A stretch of DNA of 30,818 bases from SYIM01 sp041182885 (GTDB taxonomy: Bacteria; Pseudomonadota; Gammaproteobacteria; Burkholderiales; Burkholderiaceae_E). The stretch covers positions 1-30,818 of the forward strand of contig JBMSQB010000056.1 in assembly GCA_049423065.1 (NCBI GenBank). Reading direction: 5' to 3'. Both the position numbers and the translations under genes were made by a program. Below are positions 1-7,915 of this stretch, piece after piece. Each line of letters opens with the position of its first letter. The stretch's first letter is position 1. Below the pieces are notes generated by a model, which worked only from the letters and a program-made list of their open reading frames with translations, was not told where the DNA came from and did not search any database.

Positions 1-168
1 GTCGGCGCGGGTGTCGGCGCGGGTGTCAGCGCGGGTGTCGGCGCGGGTGTCGGCGCGGGTGTCGGCGCGGGTGTCGGCGCGGATGTCGACGCGGGCGTTG
101 GTGCGGGCGTTGGTGCGGGCGTTGGTGCGGGCGTTGGTGCGGGCGTCGGCGCGGGTGTCGCCGCAGGC
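1..168 (-). repeat. 12-bp tandem repeat encoding (TPAP)n in fimV
   Basis: Fourteen consecutive 12-bp units can be read from position 1 to 168; the left boundary lies outside the window. On the plus strand the units are variants of gtcggcgcgggt, and four successive units at 97-144 share the distinct variant gttggtgcgggc. In the fimV frame each unit codes for Thr-Pro-Ala-Pro, with rare Ser or Leu changes. Unit length is a multiple of three, so copy-number change alters linker length without a frameshift. Confidence 0.95.
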
Positions 169-1037
169 TTGGACGCCGCTGCAGGCGCTGGCGCATTCGG
201 GGAGGGAGGCGCTGGCTTCTGAACCGGCGACGCCACGGGGGCCGGCTGTGGCCTCTTCGCCGCCGCGCGCTCAGCAAGAAGCGCCGACATCGTTTGTTCA
301 GCCTTCTGCGACACCCCGGACGGCGGCGCGGCAACTGGTCCACCAGCGCTGCCAGCCTGCGGCGCAGCCGGCGTTGCCGCTCGCGGCACCTCTGGCGACA
401 CTGTCGTCCGCGCAGGCGGCTGACCCCGCTGCTGGCTTTGCAGCAAATCAGCGATCGGATCCTCCCGCGCGACGCGTTGCGGAGCAGCGGCCGGTGGAGC
501 AGCGGCCGGTGGAGCAGCGGCCGGTGGAGCAGCAACCGGTGGAGCAGGCCTGAGCGTCACGGTCTTGCCGGGAACATCGTCGAGCGCCACCACACCACGA
601 ATCCGCGCTGCACCCCCCGTCAGGCTCTGGCCAGGAGGCTGCAACGTAATGGGATAGGTGACGACCATCTGCCCACGATCCGACTCGATTCGCAGCGTCA
701 GTTCGAACACCGGCTCCGGAATCTCGAACTCGGTACGGATTCGGACCACCGTGTTGCCGACACGCGATGTATCGAGCCAGGCGGTGGGCCAGACGAGCTC
801 TTCTCGCCCCGCGAGCCGGATTCGCAACGGCTCGACAGGGACGACCCGGGGCCGCTCGGAGGTTTCGTCCCAGTCGGCAAGCGCGATTTCGGCGTCAAAG
901 GGCTGCCCCTGCGCCGAACGGACCGTCATCACACCCAGGCGCGCCGCCGCCGCATCGAACGCGAGCACGCAAAGGAAACCCGCCAGCGCGAGAAGCAGCG
1001 CCACTTTGCGGGCTGGCGAGCTGAGCGCAATTCGCAT
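1..1037 (-). CDS. fimV: FimV-family polar hub / type IV pilus assembly protein (N-terminal part, runs off window)
   Basis: Read on the minus strand from ATG at 1037, the frame stays open to the window edge (about 345 residues), so the C-terminus is missing. Residues 1-33 form a signal peptide with a basic start, a Leu/Ala-rich core and an AAAA stretch. The mature part opens with RLGVMTVRSAQGQPFDAEI, the typical start of the FimV N-terminal domain, which continues to about residue 150. A Pro/Ala-rich linker follows, with APPAA repeats and then at least 13 TPAP repeats up to the edge. FimV proteins are inner-membrane/periplasmic organisers of the cell pole that affect type IV pili and twitching. 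The gene starts 38 bp after the asd stop, and asd-fimV is a common order in beta- and gammaproteobacteria. A LysM domain and cytoplasmic C-terminus are expected but not visible here. Confidence 0.85.
   Translation of the reverse strand, partial: MRIALSSPARKVALLLALAGFLCVLAFDAAAARLGVMTVRSAQGQPFDAEIALADWDETSERPRVVPVEPLRIRLAGREELVWPTAWLDTSRVGNTVVRIRTEFEIPEPVFELTLRIESDRGQMVVTYPITLQPPGQSLTGGAARIRGVVALDDVPGKTVTLRPAPPVAAPPAAAPPAAAPPAAAPQRVAREDPIADLLQSQQRGQPPARTTVSPEVPRAATPAAPQAGSAGGPVAAPPSGVSQKAEQTMSALLAERAAAKRPQPAPVASPVQKPAPPSPNAPAPAAASKPAATPAPTPAPTPAPTPAPTPAPTPASTSAPTPAPTPAPTPAPTPALTPAPTPAP
481..546 (-). repeat. 15-bp tandem repeat encoding Ala/Pro linker in fimV
   Basis: Four copies of the plus-strand unit ggagcagcggccggt (the last copy has two changes) lie at 481-540, followed by a partial fifth. 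In the fimV frame they encode an APPAA-type linker between the folded N-terminal domain and the rest of the protein. Confidence 0.9.
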
Positions 1038-1075
1038 CGCTTCGATCCGGCGGGCCGCGCAGCGCCAGCCCAGCG

Positions 1076-2182
1076 CTAGTCGATGAGGATCCGCAGCATC
1101 CGGCGAAGCGGTTCGGCCGCCCCCCAGAGCAGCTGATCGCCCACCGTGAATGCGCTGAGATATTCGGGGCCCATCGCAAGCTTCCGAAGCCTGCCCACCG
1201 GAACGGTCAGCGTGCCGGTGACTGCAGTGGGCGACAGGTCACGAATGCTCGCCTCGCGAGAATTGGGGACGAGCTTTACCCAATCGTTGCCGCTGGCCAC
1301 CAGCGCCTCGATGTCGGCCATCGGCACGTCGCGCCGCAGCTTGATGGTGAGCGCCTGACTGTGGCATCGCATGGCGCCGATCCGGATGCACAGACTCTCG
1401 ACAGGAATGTGAGAGGGTCCGGAGGCCGGCAGCCCCAGGATCTTGTTCAACTCGGCATCGCCCTTCCACTCCTCGCGCGACATGCCGTTGCCCAGGTCCT
1501 TGTCGATCCAGGGAATGAGGCTGCCCGCGAGCGGAACGCCGAACTGCTCGGCAGGAAATGAACTGCCTCGCATGGTGTCGGCCACGCGCTGGTCGATGTC
1601 GAGAATGGCCGATGCGGAATCGGCCAACTGCGGCGCCACCGACGCATGGAGTGCCCCCATCTGCGCGAGCAGTTCCCGCATGTTCTGCGCGCCGGCGCCG
1701 GAGGCCGCCTGATAGGTCATGGCGGTGACCCATTCGATCAGGTTCTCGCGAAGGAGGCCGTTGAGCCCCATCATCATGAGGCTCACCGTGCAGTTGCCAC
1801 CGATAAAGTCGCGGCCACCGCGGGCCAGCGCGTCGCGAATGACATGCAGATTGAGGGGGTCCAGGATGATGACCGACTCATCTTTCATGCGCAGCGCCGA
1901 CGCCGCGTCAATCCAGTAGCCTTTCCAACCCGCCGCGCGGAGTCTGGGATAAATCTCGTTGGTCCAGTCGCCTCCCTGACACGTGAGGATCGTGTCCATC
2001 CGGGATAGCGCGTCCACCGACATCGCGTCCTGCAGGCGACCTGCCCCCAGCGGCGCCTCGCCCCCTGTTGAAGAAGTGCTGAAGAACACCGGCTCGATCA
2101 GCGAGAAATCGTTTTCCTCGCGCATACGCTGCATCAGCACCGAGCCGACCATGCCGCGCCAGCCCACCATCCCGACCTTCAT
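1076..2182 (-). CDS. asd: aspartate-semialdehyde dehydrogenase
   Basis: This 368-residue enzyme reduces 4-aspartyl phosphate to aspartate semialdehyde with NADPH, feeding lysine/diaminopimelate, threonine and methionine synthesis. The N-terminus MKVGMVGWRGMVGSVLMQRM is the family nucleotide-binding start. The catalytic Cys is C131 in GGNCTVS, and the active-site His is H274 in RIGAMRCHSQ. Length matches the Gram-negative type. I chose ATG 2182; an in-frame ATG two codons upstream (2188) also has a purine-rich stretch before it and cannot be excluded. The frame continues open far upstream, but that part overlaps leuB and is not real. The gene begins 31 bp after the leuB stop and is followed by fimV, so it probably belongs to the leu transcript. 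Confidence 0.97.
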   Translation of the reverse strand: MKVGMVGWRGMVGSVLMQRMREENDFSLIEPVFFSTSSTGGEAPLGAGRLQDAMSVDALSRMDTILTCQGGDWTNEIYPRLRAAGWKGYWIDAASALRMKDESVIILDPLNLHVIRDALARGGRDFIGGNCTVSLMMMGLNGLLRENLIEWVTAMTYQAASGAGAQNMRELLAQMGALHASVAPQLADSASAILDIDQRVADTMRGSSFPAEQFGVPLAGSLIPWIDKDLGNGMSREEWKGDAELNKILGLPASGPSHIPVESLCIRIGAMRCHSQALTIKLRRDVPMADIEALVASGNDWVKLVPNSREASIRDLSPTAVTGTLTVPVGRLRKLAMGPEYLSAFTVGDQLLWGAAEPLRRMLRILID

Positions 2183-2213
2183 CACCATCCCCGTTCCCCG
2201 TGCGTTGCCTGGT

Positions 2214-3278
2214 TCAGAGCGCCGCCAGCACGGCATCACCCATTTCGCGACTGCCCACCGTGCGCTTGCCCGGCTCGGCGATGTCGCCAGTGCGAAGCCC
2301 CTGCGCAAGCACCTTGCGTACCGCCGCCTCGATTCGTGCCGCGGCAGCCTCCTGATTGAGCGAATGGCGCATGAGCATGGCAAGCGACAGGATCGTGGCC
2401 AGCGGATTCGCCACGCCCTTGCCCGCAATATCGGGGGCCGAGCCATGAATGGGTTCGTACATGCCGAAGTGCTTTGAATTGAGCGAGGCAGAGGGCAGCA
2501 TGCCGATCGAGCCCGTGAGCATCGAGGCCTCATCGGACAGAATGTCGCCGAACATGTTGCCCGTCACGATCACGTCGAACTGTTTGGGGTTGCGCACCAG
2601 CTGCATGGCCGCGTTGTCGACGTACATGTGCGTGAGTTCAACGTCTTTGTATCCAGCGTGCAGTTCGGTGACCACATCCCGCCAGAGCTGGGTGGTTTCC
2701 AGTACGTTGGCCTTGTCCACCGAACAGACGCGGCGGCCGCGCTTGCGTGCCGCTTCGAAGGCGAGCTGGGCGATACGGCGGATTTCGCCCTCGCTGTAAC
2801 GCATGGTGTCAAAGCCCTCGCGCTCACCCTGCTCGTTCGTGCGTATGCCGCGCGGCTGGCCGAAGTAGATGTCGCCTGTAAGTTCGCGAAGAATCAGGAT
2901 GTCGAGCCCGGCAACGATTTCCGGGCGCAGCGTTGAGGCATGCGCAAGCTCTGGGAACACCGTGGCGGGTCGCAGGTTCGCAAACAGATCAAAGTGCTTG
3001 CGCAACCGGAGAAGCCCCTGCTCGGGCCGCTGCGGGCGTGGCAGCGCGTCATATTTGGGGCCGCCCACCGCACCGAAAAGAATGGCGTCCGACTGCTCGC
3101 ACAGCCGCAGCGTGGCCTCCGGAAGCGGATCGCCCGCTGCATCAAACCCCGCCCCACCCACCGGCGCATGCTCGGTTTCAAGGGGCAATCCGTCGCTGCG
3201 AAGCGCGGCGATCACCCGTTCGGCCTGTTCGGTAATTTCCGGGCCGATGCCATCGCCCGCCAGCACTGCAATTTTCAT
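2214..3278 (-). CDS. leuB: 3-isopropylmalate dehydrogenase
   Basis: This 354-residue NAD-dependent enzyme oxidises and decarboxylates 3-isopropylmalate in leucine synthesis. The start MKIAVLAGDGIGPEI is the family's dinucleotide-fold signature. The Mg/substrate region is seen as SVDKANVLETTQLWR, and the isopropylmalate/isocitrate dehydrogenase signature as GDILSDEASMLTGSIGMLPSA. ATG 3278 is preceded by a purine-rich ribosome site (ggagtgg). An upstream extension in frame is not supported, because it would run through the hairpin region. It lies 126 bp after leuD, an unusually large gap in an otherwise compact run, and that gap contains two strong hairpins. Confidence 0.97.
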   Translation of the reverse strand: MKIAVLAGDGIGPEITEQAERVIAALRSDGLPLETEHAPVGGAGFDAAGDPLPEATLRLCEQSDAILFGAVGGPKYDALPRPQRPEQGLLRLRKHFDLFANLRPATVFPELAHASTLRPEIVAGLDILILRELTGDIYFGQPRGIRTNEQGEREGFDTMRYSEGEIRRIAQLAFEAARKRGRRVCSVDKANVLETTQLWRDVVTELHAGYKDVELTHMYVDNAAMQLVRNPKQFDVIVTGNMFGDILSDEASMLTGSIGMLPSASLNSKHFGMYEPIHGSAPDIAGKGVANPLATILSLAMLMRHSLNQEAAAARIEAAVRKVLAQGLRTGDIAEPGKRTVGSREMGDAVLAAL

Positions 3279-3298
3279 GTTGATCCACTCCCTGGGGG

Positions 3299-3327
3299 GT
3301 GTCGCGCCCAACACCTTGCCGCGACAC
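3299..3327 (-). other. Hairpin immediately upstream of leuB
   Basis: An 8-bp perfect inverted repeat, GTGTCGCG (3299-3306) and CGCGACAC (3320-3327), has a 13-nt loop. It ends about 20 nt before the leuB start on the transcribed strand, close to the ribosome site. There is no T-run on the minus strand, so it is not a classical intrinsic terminator. It may affect translation or RNA stability. Confidence 0.6.
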
Positions 3328-3338
3328 CTCACTCACCT

Positions 3339-3376
3339 GACAGAACGGGGCGCTCGCCCGCCGCCCCGTATCTGTC
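3339..3376 (-). other. Long hairpin downstream of leuD
   Basis: GACAGAACGGGGCG (3339-3352) pairs with CGCCCCGT plus TCTGTC (3362-3369 and 3371-3376), with a single bulged A at 3370 and a 9-nt loop. This gives 14 base pairs, mostly G-C. It follows the leuD stop by about 28 nt. No U-tract follows, so an RNA-stability or processing element, or a leaky factor-dependent end, is more likely than a strong intrinsic terminator. Confidence 0.65.
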
Positions 3377-3404
3377 GCAAAGACTGCCTTGCCCGCGCTG
3401 GCAA

Positions 3405-4058
3405 TCAGCCCGTCAGCATCCGGCCCAGCCAGGGCTGCTCGGCGAGCCGCTTGGCTTCGTATTCCCGGATGGCATCTGCATGCCTGAGCGTCAGCCCAAT
3501 CTCGTCGAGACCATTGACGAGGCAATATTTGCGGAACTCATCGACCTCGAACTTGAAGCTTCGCGAACCATCGGTGGTGGACACAACCTGCTCGGGCAGG
3601 TCAACCACCAGTTCGAACCCGACAAACCCATTGACCTGATGGAACAACCAGTCGACTTCGCTTTCCGCGAGGCGAATGGGCAGCACTCCGTTCTTGAAGC
3701 AGTTGTTGTAGAAGATGTCGGCAAACGAGGGCGCAATCAGCACCCGAAAGCCGTAGTCTTCCAGCGCCCAGGGCGCGTGCTCTCGCGAGGATCCGCAACC
3801 GAAATTCTTGCGCGCAAGCAGCACCGAAGCGCCGCGATAGCGCGCGTGATTGAGCGGAAAGTCAGGGTTGAGCGGACGCGTTGCGTTGTCCATGCCCGGC
3901 TCGCCGCGATCGAGGTAGCGCCACTCGTCAAACAGGTTCGGACCAAAACCCGAGCGCTTGATCGACTTGAGAAATTGCTTCGGGATGATGGCGTCAGTGT
4001 CGACGTTTGCACGATCGAGCGCAGCCACCAGGCCACGGTGTACGGTGAGATTCTTCAT
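3405..4058 (-). CDS. leuD: 3-isopropylmalate dehydratase small subunit
   Basis: This 217-residue protein is the small subunit of isopropylmalate isomerase, which with LeuC converts 2- to 3-isopropylmalate. Family landmarks are the N-terminal NVDTDAIIPKQFLK, the central FGCGSSREHAPWAL loop that contributes substrate-binding residues, and FYNNCFKNGVLPI. Length is normal for the bacterial type. ATG 4058 has a good ribosome site (aggag, about 7 nt upstream). It starts 11 bp after the leuC stop, consistent with co-translation of the two subunits. Confidence 0.97.
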   Translation of the reverse strand: MKNLTVHRGLVAALDRANVDTDAIIPKQFLKSIKRSGFGPNLFDEWRYLDRGEPGMDNATRPLNPDFPLNHARYRGASVLLARKNFGCGSSREHAPWALEDYGFRVLIAPSFADIFYNNCFKNGVLPIRLAESEVDWLFHQVNGFVGFELVVDLPEQVVSTTDGSRSFKFEVDEFRKYCLVNGLDEIGLTLRHADAIREYEAKRLAEQPWLGRMLTG

Positions 4059-4069
4059 TGCCGATCTCC

Positions 4070-5482
4070 TCAGCCGAGCCTGCGAACGTCAACAAAATGG
4101 CCAGCGATGCCTGCGGCCGCCGCCATGGCGGGGCTTACCAGATGCGTGCGCCCCCCTGGCCCCTGCCGGCCTTCGAAATTGCGATTCGAGGTGGACGCAC
4201 AGCGTTCGCCCGACTCGATCCGGTCATCGTTCATGCCCAGACACATCGAACATCCAGGCTCCCGCCATTCAAAGCCCGCATCGCGAAAGATACGATCGAG
4301 CCCCTCGGCCTCGGCCTGAGCCTTGACAAGCCCCGAGCCCGGAACGACCAGCGCCAGTTTCACATTGGAAGCCCGACGCTTGCCGCGCACGACCGCCGCC
4401 GCAGCCCGGAGGTCTTCGATCCGCGAATTGGTGCAAGACCCGATGAACACCTTGTCGACCCGGATGTCGCTGATCGGGGTGTTGGGATTGAGCCCCATGT
4501 AGGTGAGCGCGCGTTCCATGCCCTCGCGGCGAACCGGATCCTTTTCTTTCTCGGGATCGGGCACACGGCCGTCGATGGTGGTGACCATTTCGGGCGATGT
4601 GCCCCAGGTGACGTGCGGAACGACGCTGCCCGCATCGATCGTGACCACGGCGTCGAACCTGGCGCCGGGGTCAGAGCGCAGCGTGCGCCAGTAGGCGACG
4701 GCCTGCTCCCACTCGTCGCCAGCCGGGGCCATGGGGCGGCCCTTCAGATAGCGAAGCGTTGTGTCGTCCACGGCGATCATGCCGGAACGTGCGCCCGCCT
4801 CGATCGCCATATTGCATAGGGTCATCCGACCCTCCATGGACAACGCCGAGATGGCCGAACCTGCGAACTCGATGGCAAAGCCCGTACCGCCGGCAGTGCC
4901 GATGCGACCAATGACGGCCAGCGCGATGTCCTTGGCCGTGGCGCCCGCGCCCAGCGTGCCGTCGATTTGCACGAGCATGTTTTTCATCTTGCGCGCAAGG
5001 AGCGTTTGCGTGGCAAGCGCGTGCTCGACTTCGGAGGTGCCGATGCCGAAGGCAAGGCACGCGAACGCACCGTGGGTGCTGGTGTGGGAGTCGCCGCAGA
5101 CCACGGTCATGCCGGGCAGCGTGGCACCCTGTTCGGGCCCGATCACATGGACGATGCCCTGCCTGCGGTCGCGGATATCGAAATAGACGAGCTTGTGCTC
5201 GCGGGCATTCCGATCGAGCGTTTCCACCTGGAGGCGGGCCACCTCGTCGAGGATGGGGCCGCTGCGGTCGGTGGTGGGCACGTTGTGATCGACCACCGCC
5301 AGATTGGCGCTGATGCGCCAGGGCTTGCGGCCAGCCAGGCGCAGGCCCTCGAAGGCCTGGGGGCTGGTCACTTCGTGAACCAGGTGCCGATCGATGTAGA
5401 GCAAGGCGGTGCCGTCGGATTCGGTGCGCACGACATGCGCATCCCACAGCTTGTCATAGAGGGTCCGGAGAGCGAGCGACAT
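4070..5482 (-). CDS. leuC: 3-isopropylmalate dehydratase large subunit
   Basis: This 470-residue aconitase-type protein is the catalytic large subunit of isopropylmalate isomerase. The three ligands of the 4Fe-4S cluster are visible at C350 (SCTNSRIEDL), C411 and C414 (GCSMCLGMN). GDSHTSTHGAF near residue 130 is another aconitase-family motif. The start MSLALRTLYDKLWDAH at 5482 fits the family; the open frame continues about 77 codons upstream but that part overlaps the MFS gene. No clear Shine-Dalgarno is seen before this ATG. The 79-bp gap to the MFS stop contains no convincing promoter apart from a CATAAT-like box. 2-isopropylmalate synthase (leuA) is not in the window. Confidence 0.97.
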   Translation of the reverse strand: MSLALRTLYDKLWDAHVVRTESDGTALLYIDRHLVHEVTSPQAFEGLRLAGRKPWRISANLAVVDHNVPTTDRSGPILDEVARLQVETLDRNAREHKLVYFDIRDRRQGIVHVIGPEQGATLPGMTVVCGDSHTSTHGAFACLAFGIGTSEVEHALATQTLLARKMKNMLVQIDGTLGAGATAKDIALAVIGRIGTAGGTGFAIEFAGSAISALSMEGRMTLCNMAIEAGARSGMIAVDDTTLRYLKGRPMAPAGDEWEQAVAYWRTLRSDPGARFDAVVTIDAGSVVPHVTWGTSPEMVTTIDGRVPDPEKEKDPVRREGMERALTYMGLNPNTPISDIRVDKVFIGSCTNSRIEDLRAAAAVVRGKRRASNVKLALVVPGSGLVKAQAEAEGLDRIFRDAGFEWREPGCSMCLGMNDDRIESGERCASTSNRNFEGRQGPGGRTHLVSPAMAAAAGIAGHFVDVRRLG

Positions 5483-5561
5483 GGGGAAAACCGGTAAGAA
5501 GGCGGACCGAAGATTATGCCATGCAGCCCCGCGTGGGCCCGGTTTCGCAGGTTCACCCGCG

Positions 5562-6746
5562 CTAGCGAAGCGACTCGCCTGCCGCAACCGGGCGCTCGGC
5601 GCGCGCACAGGCCCACACGGCCAGGCAGCCCAGCGCCGCCACGGCGCCGGCGCCGTAAAACGCAGCGGCAGGAGAAATCGCCACCCAGATCCAGCTCGCC
5701 CCAAGGCCACCAATCATGCCGCCCACGCCGTAGCCGATGGTGACATAAAGCGCCTGGGCACTCGCCTGCTGCTCGGGCCCGAACCAGCGCGACAGGATGG
5801 CCTGCGACGCGGTGTGATGCACGCCGAAGGTGATGGCGTGCAGCAGCTGCGTGAACACCAGCAACCATAACGCGCCCCCCGAGGCGCCCACCAGCACGAA
5901 GCGAAGCGCCGCCACCGCCACGCTCAGCCCCAGCAGAAACAAAGCGGAGAAACGTATGAACAGGGGCCGCTGCAAATAAAACATGGCGATTTCCGCGACC
6001 ACCCCTACGCCCCAGATCAGTCCGATCGCGCCCTTCCCATAGCCATGCTCTTCCAGGTACAGCGAGAAAAACGTGTAAAAAACCGAGTGCGCATAGAGCA
6101 TCAGGAACGCCGAGGCAAAAAACGCCGCCTTGGCCGGATCACGGAGCGCCTTCCAGAGGGGCGCCGGTCGCGGACCGGCCGCCCGTTTCGGCGCCTCGGG
6201 CAGCCCCCAGGTGCAGGCCAGTACCCCTGCCATCATCAGCATCAGCCAACCGGGCAACCATCCGATGCCGGCCACCTCGAAGAGCGGCCCGGTGATCACG
6301 ACGCCGGCAATGAATCCGATTGACCCCCACACCCGCATCCGGCTGTAGCGGCCGGCATCGCGGCCAGCGGCCTCGAGCGCGATTGCCTCGGCGATCGGCA
6401 TCTGCCCCGAGGTGGAAAAAAACAGCACCGCGCAGGCGAGCAGAATCCAGCCCACGTCCGCACCCGAGGTCCAGAGGCCAATCAGCGCTGCGATCGAGAT
6501 CAACGAGCAGGCGCGTTGCACCCGATTTCGCGAGGCGCTGCGGTCCGCGAGCCACCCCCAGGCGAGCGGACCCACGATCCGCGAGGCCGGTGACAGCGAC
6601 ATCACCAGGCCAATGGCGGCCACGCCCAGACCCACTTCATGGAGATACAGCGTGAGATAAGGCGAGAGCGCGCCCACAAACAGAAAGTAGGTCAGAAACA
6701 GCGCGCGAACCGCATTACGGGTTCGCGAACCGGGGTCTGAAGCCAC
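5562..6746 (-). CDS. MFS transporter, HcaT/MFS_1-like subfamily
   Basis: This 394-residue membrane protein has about 12 hydrophobic segments. The loop between helices 2 and 3 (PLAWGWLADRSASRNRVQR) resembles MFS motif A (G-x-x-x-D-R). The N-terminal RALFLTYFLFVGALSPYLTLYLHEVGL region and the mid-protein YTFFSLYLEEHGYGKGAIGLIWG segment resemble the group that includes the 3-phenylpropionate permease HcaT. The substrate cannot be read from sequence. It lies 5 bp after the aroC stop and 79 bp before leuC, so it is probably co-transcribed with aroC. A role in moving an amino acid or aromatic intermediate is only a guess from context. Confidence 0.85.
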   Translation of the reverse strand: MASDPGSRTRNAVRALFLTYFLFVGALSPYLTLYLHEVGLGVAAIGLVMSLSPASRIVGPLAWGWLADRSASRNRVQRACSLISIAALIGLWTSGADVGWILLACAVLFFSTSGQMPIAEAIALEAAGRDAGRYSRMRVWGSIGFIAGVVITGPLFEVAGIGWLPGWLMLMMAGVLACTWGLPEAPKRAAGPRPAPLWKALRDPAKAAFFASAFLMLYAHSVFYTFFSLYLEEHGYGKGAIGLIWGVGVVAEIAMFYLQRPLFIRFSALFLLGLSVAVAALRFVLVGASGGALWLLVFTQLLHAITFGVHHTASQAILSRWFGPEQQASAQALYVTIGYGVGGMIGGLGASWIWVAISPAAAFYGAGAVAALGCLAVWACARAERPVAAGESLR

Positions 6747-6751
6747 CGGGA

Positions 6752-7855
6752 TCAGTCGGGTGCCCGCCCGGAGATCCGGGGCGTGGCGACGCTCACATCG
6801 GCATTCTGGGCGCGGTGGCGCAGGGCGTGATCGATCAGCACCAGCGCGAGCATCGCCTCGGCAATCGGCACCGCCCGGATCCCCACGCAGGGATCATGCC
6901 GCCCGGTGGTCTCGACCACCGTCGCTGCACCGGACTTGTCGATCGAACGGCGTGGCACGCGGATGCTGGAAGTGGGCTTGATGGCAATGGAGACGGTGAT
7001 GGGCTGACCGGTCGAGATACCCCCCAGAATGCCCCCCGCCTCATTGCCCACGAAACCGGACGGCGTGAGTTCGTCACCGTGCTCGCTGCCCCGTTGCGAA
7101 ACCGAACGGAAGCCCGCCCCGATTTCCACGCCCTTCACCGCATTGATGCCCATCATCGCCCAGGCGATATCGGCGTCGAGCTTGTCATAGAGCGGCTCTC
7201 CCCATCCCACCGGAACCGACTCGGCCATCACCTCGATGCGTGCACCGCAGGAGTCACCCGCACGCCGCAGGCTGTCCATGTAGCCCTCCAGCCGCTCGAT
7301 GATCGCGGCATCCGGCGCGAAGAAAGGGTTCTGCGACACCTGCGTGGCGTCGGTGAACGGAATCGGAATCTCGCCCAGCTGCGACATCCATCCGAACACG
7401 CGCGTGCCGTGGTGCTGATGCAGCCACTTCCTCGCCACCGCGCCTGCCGCCACCATGGGCGCGGTCAGGCGGGCCGAGGATCGGCCGCCACCGCGCGGGT
7501 CGCGGACGCCGTATTTGTGCCAGTAGGTGTAGTCGGCGTGCCCCGGCCGAAAAGTGTCGGCAATCTTTGAGTAGTCCTTGCTGCGTGCATCCTCATTGCG
7601 AATCAGCAGCATGATCGGGGTGCCGGTGGTCTGTCCCTCGTATACGCCCGACACGATCTCGACCCGGTCGGGTTCCTGCCGCTGGGTGACATGACGCGAG
7701 GTGCCTGGGCGCCGGCGGTCAAGATCGCCCTGAATATCGGCCTCGGCGAGCGCAAGCCCGGGCGGGCAGCCATCAATCACACATCCGATGGCAGGGCCAT
7801 GCGACTCACCGAAATTGGTGACCCGGAACAACTGACCAAAAGTGTTTCCAGACAT
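6752..7855 (-). CDS. aroC: chorismate synthase
   Basis: This 367-residue FMN-dependent enzyme eliminates phosphate from 5-enolpyruvylshikimate-3-phosphate to give chorismate, the branch point to aromatic amino acids and folate. All three family signatures are visible: GESHGPAIGCVIDGCPPG at about residues 17-34, RGGGRSSARLT around residue 125, and a C-terminal RHDPCVGIRAVPIAEAM. Length is normal. The start MSGNTFGQLF at 7855 is typical. It starts 60 bp after gltX and is followed by the MFS gene after 5 bp. Confidence 0.98.
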   Translation of the reverse strand: MSGNTFGQLFRVTNFGESHGPAIGCVIDGCPPGLALAEADIQGDLDRRRPGTSRHVTQRQEPDRVEIVSGVYEGQTTGTPIMLLIRNEDARSKDYSKIADTFRPGHADYTYWHKYGVRDPRGGGRSSARLTAPMVAAGAVARKWLHQHHGTRVFGWMSQLGEIPIPFTDATQVSQNPFFAPDAAIIERLEGYMDSLRRAGDSCGARIEVMAESVPVGWGEPLYDKLDADIAWAMMGINAVKGVEIGAGFRSVSQRGSEHGDELTPSGFVGNEAGGILGGISTGQPITVSIAIKPTSSIRVPRRSIDKSGAATVVETTGRHDPCVGIRAVPIAEAMLALVLIDHALRHRAQNADVSVATPRISGRAPD

Positions 7856-7915
7856 CGCGGTTTGACCTGACGGATCGTTGAACGGAGGGTTGGGACGGTG
7901 AGCGGGGCCTGGATC

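Noticed and set aside
1..168. CRISPR array
   Set aside because: The repeats are contiguous 12-bp coding units without spacers.
11..553. Plus-strand open frames rich in VSAR/ALVR repeats
   Set aside because: They are antisense readings of the fimV repeat. The minus-strand frame carries a signal peptide and the FimV N-terminal domain.
2189..2533. N-terminal extension of asd
   Set aside because: The extension is Arg/Cys-rich, overlaps leuB, and the family start MKVGMVGWRG lies at 2182.
3279..3404. Possible small entericidin-like gene between leuD and leuB
   Set aside because: Some Burkholderiales have a small lipoprotein gene in the leu operon, but no lipobox frame with a start is seen here; the gap is taken up by hairpins.
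2940..4319. 459-codon plus-strand open frame
   Set aside because: It lies antisense to leuB and leuD, both with full family signatures; long antisense frames are expected at this GC content.
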